This document shows, piece by piece, positions 9,465 through 17,935 of a DNA stretch of 64,000 nt (positions are counted from its first letter, which is position 1; the number at the start of each line of letters is the position of its first letter). A program made the position numbers and the translations under genes. The notes below the pieces were generated by a model. It was not told the origin of the DNA. It saw nothing but the letters and a program-made list of their open reading frames with translations, and made no database searches. This stretch comes from Pseudomonas sp. GM18 (GTDB lineage Bacteria > Pseudomonadota > Gammaproteobacteria > Pseudomonadales > Pseudomonadaceae). Location: NCBI RefSeq assembly GCF_000282195.1, contig NZ_AKJT01000046.1:54651-118650 (forward strand). Direction: 5' to 3'.

Positions 9465-10021
9465 GCGAGTTTTTATTGAAGACCTTGCCGCTGGCCGGAC
9501 TGTTCAGCGTGCAGCACAAACGCTTCGAAGATGATCGCGGGCACTTCGCCCGGCTGTTCTGCGAAGGCAGCCTGAGCGCGTTCGGCCAGCCGTTTCATAT
9601 CCGCCAGATCAATCGTTCCTGCACACGTTTACGAGGCAGTGTGCGGGGGCTGCATTATCAAAATTCCAACGCACCGGAAGCCAAGCTGGTTACCTGTCTG
9701 CGCGGCGAAGTCTGGGATGTGGCGGTGGACTTGCGTCCCGACTCCGAAACCTTTCTGCAATGGCACGCCGAGCACCTGAAGGCGGGTGACGGACGCAGCC
9801 TGTTGATCCCGGCCGGGTTTGCCCACGGTTTCCAGACCCTGACCGATGATGCCGAATTGCTCTATCTGCACAGCGCCGATTACACGCCGGAGCACGAGGG
9901 CGGTTTGTCGGTGAACGATCCACGGCTGGCCATCGCTTGGCCGTTGCCTGTCAATAATCTGACAACCCGGGACGCCAGCCATCCCTTGCTCGATGAACGC
10001 TTCTCTGGAGTGCGTCTATGA
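9461..10021 (+). CDS. RmlC-type NDP-4-keto-6-deoxyhexose 3,5-epimerase
   Basis: The 186-residue product is a cupin-fold sugar epimerase of the RmlC/RfbC family. It shows FEDDRGHFARLF near the N-terminus, the active-site RGLHYQ (His65), LVTCLRGEVWDVAVDLR in the core and IPAGFAHGFQTL in the last strands. Family members epimerise C3 and/or C5 of 4-keto sugars. Next to rfbG the substrate is probably CDP-4-keto-6-deoxyglucose rather than the dTDP form (inference from context). The GTG start overlaps the rfbG stop as GTGA, so the genes are translationally coupled. It is also overlapped (ATGA) by the next gene. Confidence 0.88.
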   Translation: MSEFLLKTLPLAGLFSVQHKRFEDDRGHFARLFCEGSLSAFGQPFHIRQINRSCTRLRGSVRGLHYQNSNAPEAKLVTCLRGEVWDVAVDLRPDSETFLQWHAEHLKAGDGRSLLIPAGFAHGFQTLTDDAELLYLHSADYTPEHEGGLSVNDPRLAIAWPLPVNNLTTRDASHPLLDERFSGVRL

Positions 10022-11247
10022 ATAACTGCCGTGGTTGCGGTACTTCTTTGGCCTTGCCGCTGATCGATCTCGGCACATCGCCGCCGTCCAATGCCTACAT
10101 TCGCGCCGATCAGCTGGAGCAGGCCGAGCAATGGATGCCGCTGAAGGCAGCGGTGTGTCAGCAGTGCTGGTTGGTGCAGATCGAGGATTACTTCCGCGCC
10201 GACAGTCTGTTCGACGCCGAGTATGCGTATTTCAGTTCGTTCTCCAGCACCTGGCTGGCCCATGCCGAGCGCTATGTCGCGGAGATGGTCGAACGCTTCG
10301 GCCTGACTGCCGACAGCCGCGTGGTGGAAATCGCCGCCAATGACGGTTACCTGTTGCAGTATGTGGCCGGGCGCGGCATCCCTTGTCTGGGCGTTGAGCC
10401 AACCCGCAGCACCGCGCAAGCAGCGCGGGAAAAAGGCCTGGAGATTCGTGAACTGTTCTTCGGTCGCGATACCGCCACGCAACTGAAAAGCGAAGGCTGG
10501 GCCGCCGACCTGATGGTCGCCAACAACGTGTTGGCCCACGTCCCGGACATCAATGATTTCCTCGGTGGTTTTGCCTCCTTGCTCAAGCCGACCGGTGTGG
10601 CGACGTTCGAGTTTCCGCAACTGCTGACGCTGATGGCCGGCCAGCAGTTCGACACGCTGTATCACGAGCACTATTCCTATCTGTCCCTGACTGCCGTGCA
10701 GACCTTGTGCGAGCGCAATGGCCTGAAGGTGTTTGACGTCAGTCAGCTGTCGACCCACGGCGGGTCGTTGCGGGTGTTCGTCCAGCGTGCCGACGGTGTT
10801 CGCCGAGAGGTGCAGACAAGTGTTCAGCAGCAGCTGCAGGCCGAACGTGCAGCAGGGGTGAAAACCCCCGAGTACTACGCAACCCTGGCGCCAGCGGCCG
10901 AGGGCATCAAGCACGGACTGCTGCGGTTCCTGTTGCAAGCCAAAGCCGATGGCAAGCGTGTAGCCGGTTATGGTGCCGCGGCCAAGGGCAACACGTTGCT
11001 CAACTACGCCGGGGTCAAAACGGATCTGCTGGCCTGGGTGGCTGATGTCAATCCGCACAAGCAGGGCAAGTACATGCCGGGCAGTCGTATTCCGATCGTT
11101 TCGCCGGCGCGGATCGATCTGGAAAAGCCGGATTACATCCTGGTGTTGCCGTGGAACCTGTTGCGCGAGGTCAGTCAGCAATTGGCCCAGGTGCGGCAGT
11201 GGGACGGCCGTTTCGTGATCGCCGTGCCTGAGTTGACTGTGCTGTGA
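10018..11247 (+). CDS. SAM-dependent sugar C-methyltransferase with N-terminal zinc site
   Basis: This 409-residue protein has the three-part build of TylCIII/NovU-type C-methyltransferases that add a methyl branch to NDP-4-keto-6-deoxyhexoses. An N-terminal zinc-binding part has C4, C7, C47 and C50 (two CxxC pairs). The central SAM-binding fold has VVEIAANDGYLLQ. A C-terminal Methyltransf_14-type domain has GYGAAAKGNTLLNYAG and INPHKQGKYMPGSRIPI-like segments. Overlaps of 4 bases on both sides place it firmly in the operon. Since the upstream enzymes give a CDP-4-keto sugar, a CDP-linked 3- (or 5-) C-methyl-6-deoxyhexose is the predicted product; the position is not readable from sequence. 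Confidence 0.87.
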   Translation: MNNCRGCGTSLALPLIDLGTSPPSNAYIRADQLEQAEQWMPLKAAVCQQCWLVQIEDYFRADSLFDAEYAYFSSFSSTWLAHAERYVAEMVERFGLTADSRVVEIAANDGYLLQYVAGRGIPCLGVEPTRSTAQAAREKGLEIRELFFGRDTATQLKSEGWAADLMVANNVLAHVPDINDFLGGFASLLKPTGVATFEFPQLLTLMAGQQFDTLYHEHYSYLSLTAVQTLCERNGLKVFDVSQLSTHGGSLRVFVQRADGVRREVQTSVQQQLQAERAAGVKTPEYYATLAPAAEGIKHGLLRFLLQAKADGKRVAGYGAAAKGNTLLNYAGVKTDLLAWVADVNPHKQGKYMPGSRIPIVSPARIDLEKPDYILVLPWNLLREVSQQLAQVRQWDGRFVIAVPELTVL

Positions 11248-12101
11248 AGGTGCTGGTGACCGGTGCCACCGGGTTCGTCGGCCGACATCTGGTCGCGGCT
11301 TTGCTCGCCCGTGGCTGCGAGGTGCGGGCCGTGGCGCGTAACGTCGAGACCGCCGCACAATTACCGTGGATCAACGCTGTGGAATTCGTGGCCGCGGATG
11401 TTCATGCCTCCGACCTGGACTTCGCCGCGCTGACCGATGGCGTCGATGCCTTGGCGCATCTCGCCTGGCCGGGGTTGCCGAATTATCAGGCGCTGTTTCA
11501 CTTCGAACACAACCTGATGGCCGATTACCGGTTTATCAAGGGGGCGGTCGAGGCGGGCGTGTCGCAGGTGTTGATCACCGGCACCTGTTTCGAATACGGC
11601 CTGCAGAGCGGGCCGCTCGGCGAGCAGGCCGAGGCGCGACCAAGTAACCCTTACGGGCTGGCCAAGAACACCTTGCGACTGTTCCTCGAGAACCTGCAGC
11701 GCCAACAGCCCTTCACCCTGCAATGGGCACGGCTGTTCTACCTGCACGGTGCCGGGCAAAACCCCAACAGTTTACTGGCGGCACTGGACCGGGCAATCGA
11801 GGCCGGGGCCGACAGCTTCAACATGTCGGCCGGCGAGCAGTTGCGTGATTACCTGGCGATCGACACGGCCGCCGATTACCTCGCCGCGATCCTGCAGCAG
11901 CGCGAATTCGATGGCGTGATCAATTGTTCCAGTGGCCAGCCGGTATCGGTCAGGGCGCTGGTCGAGCAGCGGTTGCGTGAGCGTGGCGCGTCGATCCGTT
12001 TGAACCTGGGCCATTACCCATACCCGACCCATGAACCGATGGCGTTCTGGGGCGTGGCGGACCGCTTGCAACAGCTACTGGGAGCAGAGCATGAGGCATG
12101 A
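11244..12101 (+). CDS. NAD(P)-dependent sugar epimerase/dehydratase family protein (likely 4-ketoreductase)
   Basis: A 285-residue extended short-chain dehydrogenase. The N-terminal GATGFVGRHL is the nucleotide-binding motif, and NPYGLAKNTLRLF holds the Tyr-xxx-Lys catalytic pair. In this position, after dehydratase, epimerase and C-methyltransferase, the natural role is reduction of the 4-keto group to finish the branched sugar; epimerase activity cannot be excluded. The GTG start overlaps the preceding stop (GTGA), and the gene runs 11 bases into the next methyltransferase. Confidence 0.82.
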   Translation: MKVLVTGATGFVGRHLVAALLARGCEVRAVARNVETAAQLPWINAVEFVAADVHASDLDFAALTDGVDALAHLAWPGLPNYQALFHFEHNLMADYRFIKGAVEAGVSQVLITGTCFEYGLQSGPLGEQAEARPSNPYGLAKNTLRLFLENLQRQQPFTLQWARLFYLHGAGQNPNSLLAALDRAIEAGADSFNMSAGEQLRDYLAIDTAADYLAAILQQREFDGVINCSSGQPVSVRALVEQRLRERGASIRLNLGHYPYPTHEPMAFWGVADRLQQLLGAEHEA

Positions 12102-13161
12102 GTTGTATCGGGTCGCCAGCCTGCCGGTGTTGCAGAACCGTACCTTTGCCGACCCGGAGTCGGCCAGGGCTTCGGCCAGCGCCGACATGCTGTTGGTGCA
12201 GGATGAGACGAGCGGGCTAATCTTCAATCAGGCCTTCGACGCCGACAAACTCAGCTACGACGCTGACTATCAGAACGAGCAGGCGCATTCCGGCCAGTTC
12301 CAGAAGCACCTGAGCGATGTCGAAGGGATCATTGCCCGCCACTTCAAGGGTCAGGAACTGATCGAAGTCGGCTGCGGCAAAGGCTACTTTCTTGAGCTGC
12401 TCAAAGGCTTGGGCTACGCCATCACCGGCATCGACCCGGCCTACGAAGGCGACAACGCCGACGTGATCAAGGCGCCGTTCACCCGCGGCCTGGGGCTGTC
12501 GGCGGACGCGATCGTGCTGCGGCATGTGCTGGAACATATCCAGGACCCGGTGAGTTTTCTCGCCGAGATGGCCGAGGCCAATCAGGGCGGGCAGATCTAC
12601 ATCGAAGTGCCGTGCTTCGACTGGATTCTTGAGCACCGCGCCTGGTTCGACCTGTTCTACGAGCACGTCAATTATTTCCGCCTCGATGACCTGCGCCGGA
12701 TGTTCGGCACCGTGCACGAGACCGGTCACCTGTTCGGTGGCCAATACCTGTACATCGTCGCCGACCTGGCCACGCTGCGCCTGACGCCGGAACAACCGGT
12801 GCCGCGCCAGGCATTGCCGGACGGTTTCACCAGCAGTCTTGAGCGTGCGGTGCAGATCATTCAAGCGGCGCCCGAGCAAGGCTCGGCGATCTGGGGCGCC
12901 TCGTCCAAAGGCGTGATTTATTCGTTGTTCCTGCAACGCGCGGGTGTGGCGGTGGATCGCGTGGTGGATATCAACCCGGCCAAACAGGGGCGTTATCTGC
13001 CCCTGAGCGGCGTGCGGGTGTCCTCGCCGCAAGAGGCCATGGATGCCTTGCCCGAAGGTGCCAACCTGTTTGTGATGAATTCCAACTACCTCGAAGAAAT
13101 CAAGCGGATGACCGGTGGACGCTACGTCTATCACGCCGTTGACAGCACTTCGTTCCAGTAA
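12091..13161 (+). CDS. Class I SAM-dependent methyltransferase with C-methyltransferase-like C-terminus
   Basis: The predicted protein has 356 residues from ATG 12091, which has GGGAG 6 bases upstream; an in-frame extension to 12031 would run through the preceding gene and is rejected. The SAM-binding motif is LIEVGCGKGYFLELLKGLG, followed by LRHVLEHIQDP. The C-terminal part (SSKGVIYSLFLQRAG, NPAKQGRYLPLSGV) resembles the C-terminal domain of the methyltransferase at 10018, but the N-terminal cysteine pairs are missing. Whether it methylates carbon, oxygen or nitrogen of the sugar is unknown. It sits 16 bases before the CmcI-type gene. Confidence 0.8.
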   Translation: MRHELYRVASLPVLQNRTFADPESARASASADMLLVQDETSGLIFNQAFDADKLSYDADYQNEQAHSGQFQKHLSDVEGIIARHFKGQELIEVGCGKGYFLELLKGLGYAITGIDPAYEGDNADVIKAPFTRGLGLSADAIVLRHVLEHIQDPVSFLAEMAEANQGGQIYIEVPCFDWILEHRAWFDLFYEHVNYFRLDDLRRMFGTVHETGHLFGGQYLYIVADLATLRLTPEQPVPRQALPDGFTSSLERAVQIIQAAPEQGSAIWGASSKGVIYSLFLQRAGVAVDRVVDINPAKQGRYLPLSGVRVSSPQEAMDALPEGANLFVMNSNYLEEIKRMTGGRYVYHAVDSTSFQ

Positions 13162-13177
13162 TTATTGAGATTCTAAA

Positions 13178-13915
13178 ATGACCGATAACACCATCAATAA
13201 AGCTTTCGAAGCTGAGTGCCAGGCCGAAATCGCCCGTCAGGGCGATGACCAGAAACTCACCGGCCTTGCCCGTGAGTTCTTCAACGAATCGGCCAAGCAC
13301 AAATACAGCTACCACTTCTCGTGGATGGGCCGTCCGATCATCCAGTTTCCCCAAGACATAATGGCGATGCAGGAAATCATCTGGCAGGTCAAACCGGACC
13401 TGGTGATCGAATGCGGCATCGCCCATGGCGGTTCGATCATTTACTACGCCTCTTTGTTGGAGCTGCAAGGCCACGGTGAAGTGCTGGGCATCGACCTCGA
13501 CATTCGCCCGCACAACCGCGAAGCCATCGAAAGCCACCCGATGAGCAAGCGCATTTCGATGATCGAAGGTTCGAGCATCGACCCGGCCATCGCCGCCCAA
13601 GTGCGCGCGGCCGCCGAAGGCAAGAAAGTCATTCTGGTGCTGGATTCCAACCACACCCACGATCACGTGCTGGAGGAACTGCGCCTGTACGCACCACTGG
13701 TTTCGGTGGACAGCTACTGCGTGGTCATGGACACCGTGGTCGAAGACATGCCAGCCGATTTCTTCCCGGATCGTCCATGGGGCCCGGGCGATAACCCGAA
13801 AACTGCGGTGTGGAAGTATCTGGAAGAAAACAAGGACTTCGAGATCGACCAGCAGATGCAAAACAAACTGCTGATCACCGTGGCGCCGGACGGCTATCTG
13901 CGTCGCGTTCGTTAA
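13178..13915 (+). CDS. CmcI / cephalosporin hydroxylase family protein (probable sugar methyltransferase)
   Basis: This 245-residue protein matches the CmcI family, a Rossmann-type SAM-binding fold first named from cephamycin synthesis but often found in polysaccharide clusters as O-methyltransferases. Seen directly: a SAM-site-like segment DLVIECGIAHGGSIIYYAS, then VLGIDLDIRPHN, and a late VLDSNHTHDHVLEEL with candidate metal ligands. No signal peptide or membrane helix. It lies 16 bases after a methyltransferase and 51 bases before a large glycosyltransferase, so a sugar-tailoring role on the flagellin glycan is likely. The reaction is inferred, not shown. Confidence 0.78.
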   Translation: MTDNTINKAFEAECQAEIARQGDDQKLTGLAREFFNESAKHKYSYHFSWMGRPIIQFPQDIMAMQEIIWQVKPDLVIECGIAHGGSIIYYASLLELQGHGEVLGIDLDIRPHNREAIESHPMSKRISMIEGSSIDPAIAAQVRAAAEGKKVILVLDSNHTHDHVLEELRLYAPLVSVDSYCVVMDTVVEDMPADFFPDRPWGPGDNPKTAVWKYLEENKDFEIDQQMQNKLLITVAPDGYLRRVR

Positions 13916-13966
13916 TCAAAAACAGCTTCAGGTACTTGGCGATCGGCCGGTTGTGGGGATAGGAAA

Positions 13967-16903
13967 ATGCAGGTTCAAAGCAGCACTCAAACCAACGTGA
14001 CACCGCTGAACGAACTGTTCACGGTGGTGGTTATCACCCACAACCGCAGGGCGTTCCTGCGACGCGCCTTGCAGTACTACAGCCGTTACTCCGCCAAGGT
14101 GCTGGTGCTGGATTCGTCCGTGCAGGGCGATGAGCGCATCGCAAGCGACTTTCCGTCGGTCGACTATCGCCATTTGCCGCAGTTCACCTATACGGGGTTT
14201 CAGCAAAAGCTCGCGTATGGCGTCAGCCAGGTCACCACGCCGTACATGGTGTTGGCTTCCGACGATGACTTCCTGCTGCACGATGCACTGACCGAATCGG
14301 TGAACTTCCTCGAGGCCAATCCCGATTACGGCCTGTGCCACGGCTACTGCCTGATGTACCTGACGCACTCCAACTATGTGCAGTACTACCGTCGCGACAA
14401 GAAGGTAAAAGAGGATTACAACGCCGAGCGCGCGCAGGATCGTGTGCTCGACTACATGGGCCAGTACATTCCGCCGTTCTATGCGGTGCACCGCACTTCG
14501 CTGTTGCAGGACTGGTACGCGGCCATGCCGGAGGGCACGATTTTCGAGTGGCAGGAAATCGGCCATGTGTATTACATGCTCGCGCGGGCCAAGGCGCGGA
14601 TTCTGCCGATGCCTTATGTGGTGCGGGAGGTCAACTACGGCCGTTCGGATCACAATACCGAAATCATTCACGTCCTGAGTTTCAAAGACGCCCGCTCCGT
14701 CGCCGAGCGTGAGCGCTTTGCCGGTTTCCTCGCCACGCTGCCGACTGACATCGGTGGCCTGAACCAGACGCAGACCGCAGAGTTCGCCCTGCAAAGTTTC
14801 CAGGCGCTGGCCGACAGCCTGGCCACGCGCAATGCATTGACTATCGAGCCGATCTTCGAGTCCTACTGGAAAGATCCCACCATTGGCCCGAAACGCGCAT
14901 TCGGTACCCAGCAATATGTCGAGATGCCGTTCTACAACCAGGCGTTTTTCGATCAACTGACCGCGTGCGAATTCCTGCTCCATGCGATGCCGGCCGGACG
15001 CTTGCAGCTGGAAGAAATGGAAGGTGCATTACTTCAGCAGCATACGTTGCAGCGCACCTATTCCAATGACACTCCCGAGACCATCCAGACCCGTTTGCTG
15101 CATGCCGTGCAGCTGGGCGCATTCAACCGTCAGGTCGTGCAAAAACTGGCGCAGCAGCTGCTGGACATGGGCGAGAGCGCCGATGCGAAAGTATTGACGG
15201 ACTGGATTGCCCGCCTCGGCAGCCTACCGACCTACGACAGCCGTCAGTTGCTGGACAGCATGCCCTCCGGCCGCCTGTTGAACTGGTTGCAGGCACGCCA
15301 GCCGAACGACACCGCGGTTCGGAAAATCAATCAACACCTGGCGGCCAATGAGGGCGGGCCTCAGTTCGGTATTCTGTTGCTGGATCTTGAAGCTGACATG
15401 GACAAGTTGCAGGTCACCTTCGACAGTCTGATGGAAAGCGCTTTCCGCGCCTTCAAGGTGGTGGTCTTCACCACCGGTGATTTGCCCGACGTCACCACCG
15501 AACAAAATACCGTGCATTTTGTAAAGGTCAGCGCAAGCAACTACGTCGATAAACTGAACCAGATTGCCCAGCGCTCGACCTCGGACTGGCTGCTGTTGGC
15601 TGAGGCCGGCGATGAGTTCACGGCTGCCGGCTTCCTGCGCGCCAGCCTTGAGTTGCAGGACGCGGAAGGTTGCCGTGCGGTGGCAATGGATGAGATTCAT
15701 CGCCGTAGTAACGGCACATTGACCGAGGTTTTCCGCCCGGCCTTCAACCTCGACCTGCTGCAAAGTCTGCCGACGTTGACCGCCCGGCATTGGCTGATCC
15801 GACGCGAAGTGCTGGTGGATGTCGGTGGATATGCCCGCGAGTTCAGCGATGCACTGGAATTCGACCTGCTGCTACGCCTGATCGAAGCTGGCGGGTTGGC
15901 GGGGCTGGCGCATTTGGCCGAGCCATTGCTCATCACTCCGGCGGTGGAGTTGGCACCAAACGAGCATCAACGACAAGCTCTGGTACGCCACCTGGCAACC
16001 CGTGGTTATCAGGCGCAGGTCAGTGCCGAGGCATTCGGTGGCTTGCGGATCGACTACCGCCACGCGCAGCGTCCGAAGGTGTCGATCATCGTACGCAGCG
16101 AAGGCGATCAGGAGTCATTGCAGCGCTGCCTGGTGAGCGTATTGCAGCGTACGCGCTATCAGAACAACGAAATTATCATCGCCGACAACCACAGCCAGTC
16201 AGCCGATCTGCTGGCGTGGCTCGACAGCCTGGAGCAAAACGGTCGCGGGCGGATTCGCCTGATCAAGAACGAGCAGCGCATGAGCCCGTCGGCACTGCTC
16301 AACCAGGCCGCTGCGCAGGCGCAAGGTGAGTACCTGATACTGCTCGCGGCGGACGCCGAGGTGGTTAATGCCAATTGGATCGAAACCTTGCTCAACCAGG
16401 CTCAGCGTCCGGAAGTGGGTGTGGTGGGTGCCAAGCTGGTTGATCGCGAGGGCAGTGTGACCGGCGCCGGTTTGATTCTGGGGCTGGGGGACGGCGTGGC
16501 CTCTGCGTTCGTCGGCGAGAAAAAAGACGCTCCGGGTCATATGCATCGACTATTGGTCGAGCAGAATTATTCGGCGGTTTCCGACGCTTGCCTGATGGTG
16601 CGCAAAGAGGTGTTCGAGGCACTGGGTGGGCTGGATGAAGAGCATTTCGAGCATGCGTATGCCGATGTCGACTTGTGCCTGAAAGTTGCCGATGCCGGGT
16701 TGCTGACCGTATGGACGCCGCAAGTGCAAATCGCCCACCCCGGCTCTTTGCCGGATAACCCGCAGGCGGTAGCTGCCCTGCGTGACAAGTGGCACGCCCG
16801 CTTCGAACAGGATTCAGCCTACAACCAGAACCTGGCCTTGACCGGCAAGGGCTTTACTCTCAGCGAACCGACCAGCGTGAACTGGGCGCAGTTGCTCGCA
16901 TAA
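13967..16903 (+). CDS. Second large multidomain flagellin glycosyltransferase (Fgt2-like)
   Basis: A 978-residue protein. The N-terminal domain (about residues 14-260) is a GT2-like fold of the TIGR00180 type: FTVVVITHNRRAFLRRAL, then LASDDDFLLHD with D99-D101 as the metal-binding acids. The C-terminal module (about 470-975) matches the middle module of the 1190-residue protein at 4353, including FRPAFNLDLLQS, a GT2 start near residue 703 (PKVSIIVRSEG), a D796-A797-E798 acid site, and AQRPEVGVVGAKLVD. By size and position it resembles Fgt2 of P. syringae. It probably extends or adds a sugar on flagellin. GGATAGGA just before ATG 13967 serves as ribosome binding site. Confidence 0.82.
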   Translation: MQVQSSTQTNVTPLNELFTVVVITHNRRAFLRRALQYYSRYSAKVLVLDSSVQGDERIASDFPSVDYRHLPQFTYTGFQQKLAYGVSQVTTPYMVLASDDDFLLHDALTESVNFLEANPDYGLCHGYCLMYLTHSNYVQYYRRDKKVKEDYNAERAQDRVLDYMGQYIPPFYAVHRTSLLQDWYAAMPEGTIFEWQEIGHVYYMLARAKARILPMPYVVREVNYGRSDHNTEIIHVLSFKDARSVAERERFAGFLATLPTDIGGLNQTQTAEFALQSFQALADSLATRNALTIEPIFESYWKDPTIGPKRAFGTQQYVEMPFYNQAFFDQLTACEFLLHAMPAGRLQLEEMEGALLQQHTLQRTYSNDTPETIQTRLLHAVQLGAFNRQVVQKLAQQLLDMGESADAKVLTDWIARLGSLPTYDSRQLLDSMPSGRLLNWLQARQPNDTAVRKINQHLAANEGGPQFGILLLDLEADMDKLQVTFDSLMESAFRAFKVVVFTTGDLPDVTTEQNTVHFVKVSASNYVDKLNQIAQRSTSDWLLLAEAGDEFTAAGFLRASLELQDAEGCRAVAMDEIHRRSNGTLTEVFRPAFNLDLLQSLPTLTARHWLIRREVLVDVGGYAREFSDALEFDLLLRLIEAGGLAGLAHLAEPLLITPAVELAPNEHQRQALVRHLATRGYQAQVSAEAFGGLRIDYRHAQRPKVSIIVRSEGDQESLQRCLVSVLQRTRYQNNEIIIADNHSQSADLLAWLDSLEQNGRGRIRLIKNEQRMSPSALLNQAAAQAQGEYLILLAADAEVVNANWIETLLNQAQRPEVGVVGAKLVDREGSVTGAGLILGLGDGVASAFVGEKKDAPGHMHRLLVEQNYSAVSDACLMVRKEVFEALGGLDEEHFEHAYADVDLCLKVADAGLLTVWTPQVQIAHPGSLPDNPQAVAALRDKWHARFEQDSAYNQNLALTGKGFTLSEPTSVNWAQLLA

Positions 16904-16933
16904 GCCTGGCTGACAGGTAAAAGGACTCAAGGC

Positions 16934-17935
16934 ATGTTCAACGGTAAATCGATTTTCATCTCTGGCGGCACCGGTTCGTTCGGACGCAATTTCATCCGCC
17001 GCTTGCTGGAGCAATACCAGCCCAAGCGGGTGGTGGTGTTCTCCCGCGATGAGCTCAAGCAGTACGAGATGCAGCAGACGTTCAACGCGCCATGCATGCG
17101 TTACTTCATCGGCGATGTGCGTGATGCCGAGCGTTTGCGCCAGGCCATGCGCGGTATCGATTACGTGGTGCACGCCGCGGCGCTGAAGCAAGTGCCGGCG
17201 GCGGAATACAACCCCACCGAATGCATCCGCACCAACGTCAACGGCGCGGAAAACATCATTGCCGCGGCCATCGACAACGGCGTGAAAAAAGTCGTCGCGC
17301 TGTCCACCGACAAGGCTGCCAGCCCGATCAACCTGTACGGCGCGACCAAGTTGCTGTCGGACAAACTGTTCGTGGCTGCCAACAACATTGCCGGCGAGCA
17401 ACAAACCCGGTTTGCCGTGGTGCGCTATGGCAACGTCGCCGGCTCGCGCGGTTCGGTAGTGCCGTTCTTCAGCAAACTGATTGCCGAGGGCGCCAAAGAG
17501 CTGCCGATCACCGATGAGCGCATGACGCGGTTCTGGATCACCCTCGATCACGGCGTGAAGTTTGTGCTCGACAGCTTCGCCCGCATGCACGGCGGTGAAG
17601 TGTTTGTGCCGAAGATCCCGTCGATTCGCATCGTCGATCTGGCGCAGGGCATGGCTGAACATTTGCCGCACAAACACGTTGGCATTCGTCCGGGGGAAAA
17701 ACTCCATGAACTGATGGTGCCGCTGGACGACGCGCGCATGACCCTGGAGTTCGACGATCACTACACCATTCAGCCGTCGATCCGTTTCACCAGCGTCGAC
17801 GTGGATTTTGCCGTGGACAAACTGGGCGAGCAGGGCCGGCCGGTGAGCGAAGATTTCGAGTACCGTTCCGACACCAATCCGTACTTCTTGTCGGTCGGCC
17901 AGATCGCCGACCTGCACGCGGAGTTGTCGGCATGA
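16934..17935 (+). CDS. pseB: PseB, UDP-GlcNAc 4,6-dehydratase (inverting)
   Basis: PseB converts UDP-GlcNAc to UDP-2-acetamido-2,6-dideoxy-L-arabino-4-hexulose, the first step to pseudaminic acid. The 333-residue protein starts MFNGKSIFISGGTGSFGRNF, containing the NADP-binding GGTGSFG of the FlaA1/PseB family. It also has LSTDKAASPINLYGATKLLS with the catalytic Lys and Tyr-xxx-Lys. The stop overlaps the pseC start (ATGA). The order pseB-pseC-pseF-pseG(H)-pseI that follows makes the assignment secure. RBS AAAGGA lies upstream. Confidence 0.96.
   Translation: MFNGKSIFISGGTGSFGRNFIRRLLEQYQPKRVVVFSRDELKQYEMQQTFNAPCMRYFIGDVRDAERLRQAMRGIDYVVHAAALKQVPAAEYNPTECIRTNVNGAENIIAAAIDNGVKKVVALSTDKAASPINLYGATKLLSDKLFVAANNIAGEQQTRFAVVRYGNVAGSRGSVVPFFSKLIAEGAKELPITDERMTRFWITLDHGVKFVLDSFARMHGGEVFVPKIPSIRIVDLAQGMAEHLPHKHVGIRPGEKLHELMVPLDDARMTLEFDDHYTIQPSIRFTSVDVDFAVDKLGEQGRPVSEDFEYRSDTNPYFLSVGQIADLHAELSA

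Noticed and set aside
12031..12090. Upstream extension of the methyltransferase at 12091
   Set aside because: It lies within the preceding reductase gene and the added residues do not resemble the family; ATG 12091 has GGGAG at a good distance.
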